Assembly (NCBI GenBank): GCA_964606855.1
Contig: CAZSHM010000006.1
Coordinates: 1 to 59,112 of the forward strand
Direction: 5' to 3'
Origin: UBA7185 sp964606855
Lineage (GTDB): Bacteria > Bacillota > Peptococcia > Peptococcales > Peptococcaceae
Length of the DNA: 59,112 nucleotides
Part shown: piece by piece, positions 52,655-59,112 of the stretch
How the letters are laid out: every line of letters starts with the position of its first letter
How positions within the stretch are numbered: the first letter of the stretch is position 1
Position numbers and translations under genes: made by a program
Notes under the pieces: generated by a model
The model's input: the letters and a program-made list of their open reading frames with translations, nothing else
What the model was told of the DNA's origin: nothing
The model's database searches: none

Positions 52655-53926
52655 TCATACGGCGTCGCGGAGTGCGCCCGGCAGCCTCTCCCGGAGTATG
52701 CCGCGGCAGTCCCCCACAAGGTGGAGTGAGCCTGTCACGCACAGAAGCGCTCCCTCCGGCAGCTGCTCCAGCGCGCCGCAGAGCGCAGTGCGCAGATCCT
52801 CTACAGCATGGAGTGTGCACGCGGGACTGAGTGCTCTAATCTCCCCCTCCAGTGCGCGCCAGTTCTCCGCGCGCGCGCCGTGCAGCGGGCGCGTCAGCAC
52901 CACTGCCCCCGCCAAGGGCAGAATCGCTTCCAGCATGGCACGCCGCGCCTTATCATCTAGGATGGAGAGGAGGAGCACGATGTTCCTCCCGCCATAATCG
53001 GCGCGGAGACTTTCCGCCAGGCACTGCACCCCTGCCGGATTGTGCGCCCCGTCCAAAAGAACCCCCCGCGCTCCCTCCAGGGCGATATATTCCATGCGGC
53101 CGGGCCAGTAGACCTCCGCCAGCGCCTCCGCGCACACCTCCTCGGATAATCCTCCGCATCCCAGCCGCGACAGCTCCCGCAGGGCGGCAAGCGCCGTGGC
53201 ACAGTTGATCCTCTGATATACGCCGGATAGATTCGTCACCGGCTGCGCGTCGGAGACTTCCGCCTCAATGAGCGGCGCGCCTACCTCCCGCGCACGCTCC
53301 CTCAAGACCTCGAGCACCTGCGGCGTCTGCGGCGCGGTGACAGCGGGCACGCCCGGCTTGAAAATGCCCGCCTTGTCACGGGCGATGGCCGTCACCGTGT
53401 CCCCCAAAATCGCGCAGTGATCCAGACTGATCGGCGTCATGACCGTGAGCAGCGGCGCACGCACAGCGTTGGTGGGATCCAGCGCCCCGCCCAGCCCAGC
53501 CTCGGAGAGGACGATGTCCGTACGCCCCGCAAAGTAGAGCCACCCCGCGACCGTCAGGAGTTCAAACTCGCACGGATGCGCCATGCCCTCCGCCAGAATC
53601 TGCGGCAGCACCTGCTCAATGAGCACCGTCAGGAGGGAGGCAAAGGTATCCGCCGAAATCGGTATGCGATCTATCTGGATGCGCTCTTCATAGCGCTCCA
53701 GATGCGGCGATGTGTATAGTCCCACTCTGTAACCGGCTAGGCGCAGCGCACACTCCATCATGGCGGCCGTAGAACCTTTTCCGTTGGTTCCCGCGATGTG
53801 TACCGTCGTCAGCGTATCCTGGGGATTTCCCAAGATTTCCGCCATCCGCCGCGTGCGCGCCAATCCTCCCGGCACATTCCTCGGGCAATGACGTTGCATA
53901 TACTCCAGACAGGCCTCATACTCCAT
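52655..53926 (-). CDS. folC: bifunctional folylpolyglutamate synthase/dihydrofolate synthase
   Basis: 423 residues, Mur-ligase-like. VHIAGTNGKGSTAAMMECAL is the P-loop; LYTSPHLERYEERIQID, TDIVLSEAGLGGALDPTNAV, ISLDHCAILGDTVTAIARDK and LLDGAHNPAGVQCLAESL are the family signatures. ATG 53926 has GAGGGGGCGGG upstream. It follows hslO by 168 bases and completes a thrC-hslO-folC unit; it supplies the folate polyglutamation step, functionally linked to folA at 31 kb. Confidence 0.96.
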   Translation of the reverse strand: MEYEACLEYMQRHCPRNVPGGLARTRRMAEILGNPQDTLTTVHIAGTNGKGSTAAMMECALRLAGYRVGLYTSPHLERYEERIQIDRIPISADTFASLLTVLIEQVLPQILAEGMAHPCEFELLTVAGWLYFAGRTDIVLSEAGLGGALDPTNAVRAPLLTVMTPISLDHCAILGDTVTAIARDKAGIFKPGVPAVTAPQTPQVLEVLRERAREVGAPLIEAEVSDAQPVTNLSGVYQRINCATALAALRELSRLGCGGLSEEVCAEALAEVYWPGRMEYIALEGARGVLLDGAHNPAGVQCLAESLRADYGGRNIVLLLSILDDKARRAMLEAILPLAGAVVLTRPLHGARAENWRALEGEIRALSPACTLHAVEDLRTALCGALEQLPEGALLCVTGSLHLVGDCRGILRERLPGALRDAV

Positions 53927-54094
53927 CCTGCGCCCGCCCCCTCTCTTCCTGCTCACGCCGTTCCGCGGACAACCGCCGACGGAGCGCGATCCGCTCTCTC
54001 TGCCAAATTTCAAAAAGATGAGCCCGCCGCGGCTCGGGGCAATCGAGCGCGGCGAGCTCCAGTGTTTCCGTATCCGGAGGTCCGGTGCCTTTCT

Positions 54095-55000
54095 TTATCT
54101 TTTGCCCGCCGCATCCGCAACTTCCAGCCGCATCTCCTGCAGCAATGTCTCCAGCTGTCCCCGGTCAAAACGGTAGTGCGTGCCGCAAAAATGGCAGATG
54201 ACTTCTGTCTCCCCGTCTTGCTCCAGTATCTGAGCGATCTCTTGCACACCGGCGCTCTTGAGCAGCCCGCGCACGCGCTCGGCGCTGCAGTCACAGTGCC
54301 ACCGCACCGGCCGCTCCTCCAAAAACTGCACTTCCACCCCGGGCAGATAAGCTTCGATGAGTCCGCGCTGCTCCGCGCCCTGCAGGATCAGCGTGCTCAC
54401 CGGCTGCGCGGCTTGCAGATGCTGCTCAAGATCCTCCAGCACCCGCTCCTCCGCATCGGGCATCGCCTGAAGGATGATGCCTCCCGCGGCAGCCACCGTA
54501 CAGTCGGTATCCACCAGAACGCCCACCGAAACTGCGGAGGGCGTCTGCTCAGAGCTCACCAGGTAGCTGGCCACATCGTCGCCGATCTCCCCCGTCACAA
54601 GCGGCACACTGCCGGTATACGGCTCGCGCAGACCGATATCCTTGCTCACATAGAGCTCGCCCGCACCGATGGCACCGCCCACATCCAGCTTACCGTTCCG
54701 GTTCAGAGGAAGATCCGCCTGCGGATTCTGCACATAGCCCTTCACATTGCCCGCGGCATCCGCCGTTACAATAACGCCTCCTAGCGGCCCGTCGCCAAAA
54801 ATGCGCAGCGTGATACACCCCTCGCCCTTCAAGCCCCAGGAGAGCAGCAGCGCGCTCGCCATCGCGCGCCCGAGCGCGGCAATCGCCGTGGGCGATGCAT
54901 CGTGTGCGCGTCTCGCCATCTCCACCGCCTTTGTGCAGACCACCGCCGAGACGCGCACCTGCCCGGCGTAGGCAAGCGCGCGCACGATTCCGTCCGCCAT
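54095..55000 (-). CDS. hslO: redox-regulated chaperone Hsp33
   Basis: 301-residue cytosolic holdase activated by oxidative unfolding. N-terminal domain MADGIVRALAYAGQVRVSAV, then VQNPQADLPLNRNGKLDVGG; the C-terminal zinc site has WHCDCSAERV and EVICHFCGTHYRF, the CxC plus CxxC pattern. ATG 55000 lies 13 bases after the thrC stop; upstream in-frame codons inside thrC are rejected. Confidence 0.96.
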   Translation of the reverse strand: MADGIVRALAYAGQVRVSAVVCTKAVEMARRAHDASPTAIAALGRAMASALLLSWGLKGEGCITLRIFGDGPLGGVIVTADAAGNVKGYVQNPQADLPLNRNGKLDVGGAIGAGELYVSKDIGLREPYTGSVPLVTGEIGDDVASYLVSSEQTPSAVSVGVLVDTDCTVAAAGGIILQAMPDAEERVLEDLEQHLQAAQPVSTLILQGAEQRGLIEAYLPGVEVQFLEERPVRWHCDCSAERVRGLLKSAGVQEIAQILEQDGETEVICHFCGTHYRFDRGQLETLLQEMRLEVADAAGKR

Positions 55001-55013
55001 AGTATCGCCCCCG

Positions 55014-56510
55014 TCAAATCTCCAGCTGCAGAAGTTCCCGCACCAGCGCGCCGATCTCTTCCCGCGTACAGGTGCGCGTGTGCCGCACCGGTCGGCGATC
55101 CAGATCGCGAAGTCCCCTGTGCGGAGCAAGGCCTGTGAGCATGCTCAAGCGTTTGAGAAGTTCCAGCTCACTGACGCCCTGCGTCTCCTGCCCCAGGCCC
55201 GCCATCACGCTGGTCACAAACTTGCCGGGATGCGCCGTGGAATCGATCACTGCCACCGGCGCCGCTGCATGATCCTGCTGGTGCGCGCGGCTGACGCACA
55301 GAGCCACCGCCGTGTGCGTGTCCAGCACGTAGCCGTTTTCGCGGTAACACTGACCGATCATCTGCAGCGTAGCCGCTTCATCGGCGGATCCGCCGACGAT
55401 AAAATGATCCATCTTGACTTTGGTCGCCGTGTCCACACGGAAATGCCCCTCTGTCTTGAGCGCCTGCATCCAGGCGTTCACCTGAGCACCGTCGCCGCAG
55501 AGTGCAAACAGAAAGCGCTCCAGATTGCTGGAGATGAGGATATCCATGGATGGACTGTTGGTCTGATAGAATTCCCGTCGGCGATCGTAGACGCCGCTGG
55601 CAAAGAAGTCCGTCAGCACACGGTTCTGGTTGGATGCGCAGACGAGCCTGCCGACGGGCAGCCCCATCTGCCAGGCATACCAAGCCGCCAGAATGTTTCC
55701 GAAATTCCCCGTTGGCACCACAAAATCCACCGCATCTCCGCAAGCGATCGCCTCCCGCCGCACCAGCGAAAGGTAAGCGGCAAAGTAGTAGACGATCTGG
55801 GGCAGCAGCCGTCCCCAGTTGATAGAATTGGCGGAGGAGAACTGGTACCCCGCCTGCGCCATCTGCCGCGCCAGCGTCCGGTCGGAGAAAATTTCTTTGA
55901 CGGCGCTCTGGCAATCGTCAAAATTGCCCTCGACGCCCACCACGCAGGTGTTTCCGCCGTCCGTGGTCACCATCTGCAACTCCTGCGTATGGCTCACGCC
56001 GTGGCGCGGATAGAAGACGATGATGCGCGTTCCTGCGACATCCTTGAACCCCTCCAGCGCAGCCTTGCCCGTATCGCCCGACGTCGCCACCAGGATCACA
56101 ATCTCCCGCTCAAGCCGCAGCTTGGTCGCCGCCGTAACCAGAAGCCGCGGCATCAGCTGTAGTGCCAGATCCTTAAAGGCCGCAGTCGGCCCGTGCCACA
56201 GTTCCAAAATGTACTCGCGGCCGTTCAGTCGCACCAGGGGAGCGATCTCCGGCGTATCGAAGTTGTCGCTGTAGGCACCGGCCACGCAGGCCGCAATTTC
56301 CTCCCGGGTAAAATCCTCGAGGTACTTTTCCAGAATCCAGCACGCGAGTTCCTGATAGGATTTCCCCGCCATGCCGGAGATCTCCTCAGCGGAGAGCCGC
56401 GGAATGGATTCGGGCACATAGAGCCCGCCGTCCGGCGCGAGACCGCGCAGAATGGCCTCCGCCGAACGGACCGGCGCACAACCGTTTCTGGTACTGATAT
56501 AGTTCATCAT
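55014..56510 (-). CDS. thrC: threonine synthase
   Basis: PLP enzyme converting O-phosphohomoserine to threonine. It has 498 residues (the long, yeast-like group). The N-terminal MNYISTRNGCAPVRSAEAIL is typical; the PLP lysine lies in WHGPTAAFKDLALQL; VATSGDTGKAALEGF and FVVPTGNFGNILAAWYAW bind the cofactor and phosphate. GGAGG lies 7 bases before ATG 56510. Promoter at 56583-56588. Confidence 0.96.
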   Translation of the reverse strand: MMNYISTRNGCAPVRSAEAILRGLAPDGGLYVPESIPRLSAEEISGMAGKSYQELACWILEKYLEDFTREEIAACVAGAYSDNFDTPEIAPLVRLNGREYILELWHGPTAAFKDLALQLMPRLLVTAATKLRLEREIVILVATSGDTGKAALEGFKDVAGTRIIVFYPRHGVSHTQELQMVTTDGGNTCVVGVEGNFDDCQSAVKEIFSDRTLARQMAQAGYQFSSANSINWGRLLPQIVYYFAAYLSLVRREAIACGDAVDFVVPTGNFGNILAAWYAWQMGLPVGRLVCASNQNRVLTDFFASGVYDRRREFYQTNSPSMDILISSNLERFLFALCGDGAQVNAWMQALKTEGHFRVDTATKVKMDHFIVGGSADEAATLQMIGQCYRENGYVLDTHTAVALCVSRAHQQDHAAAPVAVIDSTAHPGKFVTSVMAGLGQETQGVSELELLKRLSMLTGLAPHRGLRDLDRRPVRHTRTCTREEIGALVRELLQLEI

Positions 56511-56582
56511 GCAAACGCCTCCGGCAAAAAATATGGGCCCGCACCGCGCATGGCGCGATGCCGCCGTATGCTCGCATGTTCC

Positions 56583-56588
56583 ATTATA
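56583..56588 (-). promoter_or_regulatory. thrC promoter -10
   Basis: Minus strand TATAAT with a weak -35 (TAGCCA) 17 bases upstream. Start near 56576. It probably drives thrC-hslO-folC. Confidence 0.5.
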
Positions 56589-56666
56589 GTCTATTTTGCC
56601 GTTGCTGGCTAGTCCCCCGCTCAAACTTTCTCAGCGCCGAGCGATCCGCTTCCGCTCCGTCCGTGC

Positions 56667-57059
56667 TCAGCGAAAGGCATCCGGATACCATTCGACGGCC
56701 GCCGCCCGTGCCGTGCCTTCCCCTTGCCAGAGAAGCGCCAGCACATCAAAACGGCAGTAGCAGTCTCCCAGTTCCGGATGCCGGTACAGGAACTGCCGCG
56801 CCGCGCGGCGCAATTTCTCCTGCTTGCGGGCATCCACTGTCTCCTGCGGCGAGACAGGACGGTCGGTGCTTCTTCCCCGCACCTCGACAAACACCAGCGT
56901 GTTCCCCTGCCGCATGATCAGGTCGATCTCCCCCTCCCGGCAGGAAAAATTCGACTCCACCAGCCGATATCCGCGCTGCTCCAGATAGTGCTGCGCTAAC
57001 ATCTCCCCGTCACGGCCCAGCTGGCGGCGGCCGTCCCCCGGCACTGCGCCGCTAAGCAT
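56667..57059 (-). CDS. yraN: YraN family endonuclease-fold protein (UPF0102)
   Basis: 130 residues with a restriction-endonuclease-like core: GRDGEMLAQHYLEQRGYRLV, then NFSCREGEIDLIMRQGNTLV and FVEVRGRS (usually FVEVKxR), then the RRAARQFLYRHPELGDCYCR helix. The E-D-E(V)K type site is nearly intact with Arg for Lys. ATG overlaps the stop of the upstream FAD protein by 8 bases. Role unknown. Confidence 0.93.
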   Translation of the reverse strand: MLSGAVPGDGRRQLGRDGEMLAQHYLEQRGYRLVESNFSCREGEIDLIMRQGNTLVFVEVRGRSTDRPVSPQETVDARKQEKLRRAARQFLYRHPELGDCYCRFDVLALLWQGEGTARAAAVEWYPDAFR

Positions 57060-58677
57060 GGCGCGCCTCCAACGGCCGATACCGCCGGATGATCTGCTCG
57101 GCAACGCGCAGTCCGTCCACCGCCGCCGACAGAATTCCTCCGGCGTAGCCCGCACCCTCGCCGCAGGGATAGAGCCCCGCCGCCCATAGAGACTGACAAT
57201 CCGCATCGCGCAGGATCCGCACCGGCGAGGAGGTACGCGTCTCCACGCCGGTGAGCACCGCCTCCGGCGCGTCAAAGCCGCGGATTTTTCGACCGAAGGC
57301 GGGGATGGCCTCTCGCAGCGCCTCCGCGGCGAAATCGGGCAGGCAGCGCCGGAGCTCCGCAGGTGCAACCCCGGGCCGATAGGTGGGATGCACCCGGCCC
57401 AGCCGCATCGTTGGCCGGTTCGCAAGGAAATCCCCCACCAACTGCACCGGCGCGCGATAGTCCGCGCCGGCCAGCACATACGCCGCCTGCTCCCAGCGGC
57501 GCTGAAAGGCCACGCCGTCCAGCACGTCGCCCTGATAGAAATCCTCCGGCGTCACGTTGACCACCAGCGCGCTGTTGGCATTTACTCCGTCCCTGGCCCA
57601 AAGGCTCATTCCATTCACGGCCAGCGCTCCCTCCTCCGACGCCGCTGCCACCACCGTGCCTCCGGGGCACATACAGAAACTGTAGACAGCACGGCCGTTT
57701 GAGGCCTGATACGTGAGCTTGTAGTCGGCGGCGCCCAGATGCGCATAGGGCTTCTCCATCCCATACTGCGCTAGGTTGATCGCCCGCTGCGTGTGCTCCA
57801 CCCGGAGCCCGACGGCGAATGCTTTCGGCTGCATACGGACACCCTGTTCCCGCAGTGCGGCAAAGGTATCGCGGGCGCTGTGGCCGATGGCAAGCACCGC
57901 CGCCTCGGCGGGAATCGTCTCGCTTTCGTTCACCGTAAGGCCGCGCAGCGGATGCCCCTCTGTCCGGCCCGTCACCAGTCCCGTGACCTTCGCTTGAAAG
58001 CGCACTTCGCCGCCCGCTGCCCGGATCGCCTCGCGCATCTCTCTGACCACACTTTTTAGTCGATCCGTGCCGATGTGCGGCTTTGCCAGATAGAGGATCT
58101 CCCGCGGCGCGCCGAACCGCACAAACGTGCGCAGCACCTCGCGGCAACGGGGATCCTTGATCGTGCTGTTGAGCTTTCCGTCGGAGAAGGCGCCCGCACC
58201 GCCCTCGCCAAACTGCACATTGGAGCACGGATCGAGCCTGCCCGTGCTCCAGAATCTCTCCACGTCCGCCGTGCGGGTGTCCACATCCCGCCCGCGCTCC
58301 AAGAGCAGCGGGCGATATCCCTGTTCTGCCAAGAGCAGCGCCGCAAACAGTCCGGCCGGCCCCGCGCCGACAACCACCGGCCGCTGCATGAGACGCTCGT
58401 TTCCCGCCTGCGGAGGGCTGTAGGATTCCTCCTGCGCGATGGTGATGTGCGGACTCCGGCAGCGGCGCACCAGCGCCGCTTCATCATCGATTCCCGCCAC
58501 GTCCGCGCTGTAGAGACAGACTAACTGCCCTTTCTTTCGGGCATCCAGTGATTTCTTCACGATCTCAAAGGAGAACTGCGTCCTCGGCGAGAGCCGCAGT
58601 ATACGCCGCAGCGCATTCTCCAGGGCTGTCCTCTGATCCTCCTGCGCCGCTATCTTGATGTTGTTCACACGAATCAT
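57052..58677 (-). CDS. FAD-dependent NAD(FAD)-utilizing dehydrogenase-like protein
   Basis: 541 residues of the COG2509 type. An N-terminal small domain (IRVNNIKIAAQEDQRTALEN) precedes the dinucleotide-binding loop VVVGAGPAGLFAALLLAEQG, then GLFAA-type segments, NVQFGEGGAGAFSDGKLN, the C-terminal CMCPGGTVVAAASEEGA and the FAD-closing GEGAGYAGGILSAAVDGLR. The precise substrate is unknown. AAAGGA precedes ATG 58677, and the gene has a consensus promoter. Confidence 0.92.
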   Translation of the reverse strand: MIRVNNIKIAAQEDQRTALENALRRILRLSPRTQFSFEIVKKSLDARKKGQLVCLYSADVAGIDDEAALVRRCRSPHITIAQEESYSPPQAGNERLMQRPVVVGAGPAGLFAALLLAEQGYRPLLLERGRDVDTRTADVERFWSTGRLDPCSNVQFGEGGAGAFSDGKLNSTIKDPRCREVLRTFVRFGAPREILYLAKPHIGTDRLKSVVREMREAIRAAGGEVRFQAKVTGLVTGRTEGHPLRGLTVNESETIPAEAAVLAIGHSARDTFAALREQGVRMQPKAFAVGLRVEHTQRAINLAQYGMEKPYAHLGAADYKLTYQASNGRAVYSFCMCPGGTVVAAASEEGALAVNGMSLWARDGVNANSALVVNVTPEDFYQGDVLDGVAFQRRWEQAAYVLAGADYRAPVQLVGDFLANRPTMRLGRVHPTYRPGVAPAELRRCLPDFAAEALREAIPAFGRKIRGFDAPEAVLTGVETRTSSPVRILRDADCQSLWAAGLYPCGEGAGYAGGILSAAVDGLRVAEQIIRRYRPLEARHA

Positions 58678-58795
58678 ATGATCGGTTCCTTTCCGCATTC
58701 CAGCCTTTCCGCCCCAGTTTTCGCGACAGTTTGCAGCACCTTTTTGACGGGTTCTGCCGTTCTTCCTCTCGCAAGTTTCTTGCTCCCGTAAATGT

Positions 58796-58824
58796 ATTAT
58801 ATAGGATAAATCTCCCCGATTCAA
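58796..58824 (-). promoter_or_regulatory. promoter for the FAD protein and yraN
   Basis: Minus strand TTGAAT, 17-base spacer, TATAAT. Start near 58789. Confidence 0.75.
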
Positions 58825-59062
58825 CTCCGGTCAGCCACTCGTTACAGGATAGCGGATTACAGGAGCGTGCTTGCAAACCTCATGGATCTCGGCTCGTGGG
58901 GAGCGTGGCGTTCCTTTGCCCATCCGTACGCCGCCTTGGAGCAAACGCAGGACGAGGGGTATAACCGCCTGGTCCAAAAGTGCATTTCGAAAGAAATCCT
59001 ACCCATTTTCAATTTCATATCCTTTGCCTGCTGCCTGCTGGAAAAAGTCGTACCGTAAAAAT
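58825..59062. other. right-edge region without a recognised gene
   Basis: A plus-strand frame at 58867-59058 (63 codons) has no ribosome site or recognised similarity. I see no convincing gene. Confidence 0.4.
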
Positions 59063-59102
59063 AGAGCGGGAATCTCGCCTGCCTTCGCGAGTTTCCCGCT
59101 CT
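59063..59102. terminator. bidirectional hairpin terminator at window edge
   Basis: AGAGCGGGAAtCTCGC / GCGAGTTTCCCGCTCT with T-rich sequence on both sides (TTCTGTCTT plus strand, ATTTTTAC minus strand). It probably ends a minus-strand gene lying beyond the window. Confidence 0.7.
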
Positions 59103-59112
59103 TCTGTCTTGG

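Noticed and set aside
53927..54094. A roughly 60-codon Arg/Glu-rich frame between hslO and folC
   Set aside because: It lacks an ATG, GTG or early TTG start and any family resemblance; it overlaps the folC start.
58867..59058. Plus-strand 63-codon frame near the right edge
   Set aside because: No ribosome site, promoter or recognisable similarity; the following hairpin is explained as a terminator for a gene beyond the window.

Overview
The window reads as a chromosomal segment of a GC-rich, Gram-positive Clostridia-type bacterium, probably near the Oscillospirales. The signs are strong AGGAGG ribosome sites, frequent TTG and GTG starts, TTGACA/TATAAT promoters, a sortase-anchored surface protein, an LtaS-like sulfatase, Rex, a CcpN-like regulator and a Feo system with its Cys-rich accessory peptide. 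Genus is not resolvable from sequence alone. Three runs of exactly 100 Ns (9954-10053, 15577-15676, 18316-18415) are scaffold gaps, and each interrupts a gene or gene junction. Nearly all genes lie on the minus strand; only the 42.8-44.1 kb and 47.6-51.3 kb stretches read forward.

Layout from left to right. 1-8.6 kb is one minus-strand housekeeping operon (phoH, pgpH-like HD hydrolase, ybeY, a purine-rich stretch with a tiny lysine-rich reading frame, corC/CNNM-like, cdd, era, rlmD). 8.8-14.1 kb is a cell-surface operon: LtaS-like sulfatase, a multidomain sortase substrate and a degenerate tyrosine-recombinase-like protein. 14.5-17.3 kb is larE-larB-larC for the nickel-pincer cofactor, without larA. 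17.3-21.4 kb holds a truncated antiporter remnant, a CBS protein, two zinc-ribbon membrane proteins, a stalk-domain/PepSY secreted protein and a DUF2325 protein. 21.6-24.6 kb is the ferrous-iron operon feoA-feoA-feoB-Cys-rich peptide. 24.8-28.0 kb is the t6A pathway (tsaE, tsaB, rimI, tsaD) plus tRNA-Met/Ile2 and tRNA-Glu. 28.0-30.7 kb is asnS-yajQ-ccpN.

30.9-38.9 kb is the most unusual part: a 1622-residue protein joining an HD domain, a long helical-repeat region, a nicotinate-nucleotide-adenylyltransferase-like domain, an acyltransferase-like segment and a phosphoribosyltransferase-like domain. Downstream is an 807-residue fusion of a lactate/malate-dehydrogenase-like Rossmann domain to a cysteine-bearing flavodoxin-like reductase, which is translationally overlapped with dihydrofolate reductase. 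No function is established for the two large proteins; the domains point to nucleotide and nicotinamide chemistry.

39.3-42.6 kb holds a polar-amino-acid ABC transporter lacking a binding protein, tRNA-Val, an XRE regulator and tyrS. 42.8-44.6 kb holds mscL, a frameshifted Cys/His-repeat protein and a phosphodiesterase remnant. 44.5-46.1 kb is a small redox cluster (flavodoxin, cyclophilin-like lipoprotein, FMN reductase). 46.5-51.3 kb is visibly more AT-rich: a LysR regulator divergent from a type I phosphodiesterase and a DASS-type transporter, with a textbook LysR box between them; it looks acquired. 51.7-58.7 kb returns to conserved minus-strand genes (rex, folC, hslO, thrC, yraN, an FAD-dependent dehydrogenase), and the window ends in a bidirectional terminator.
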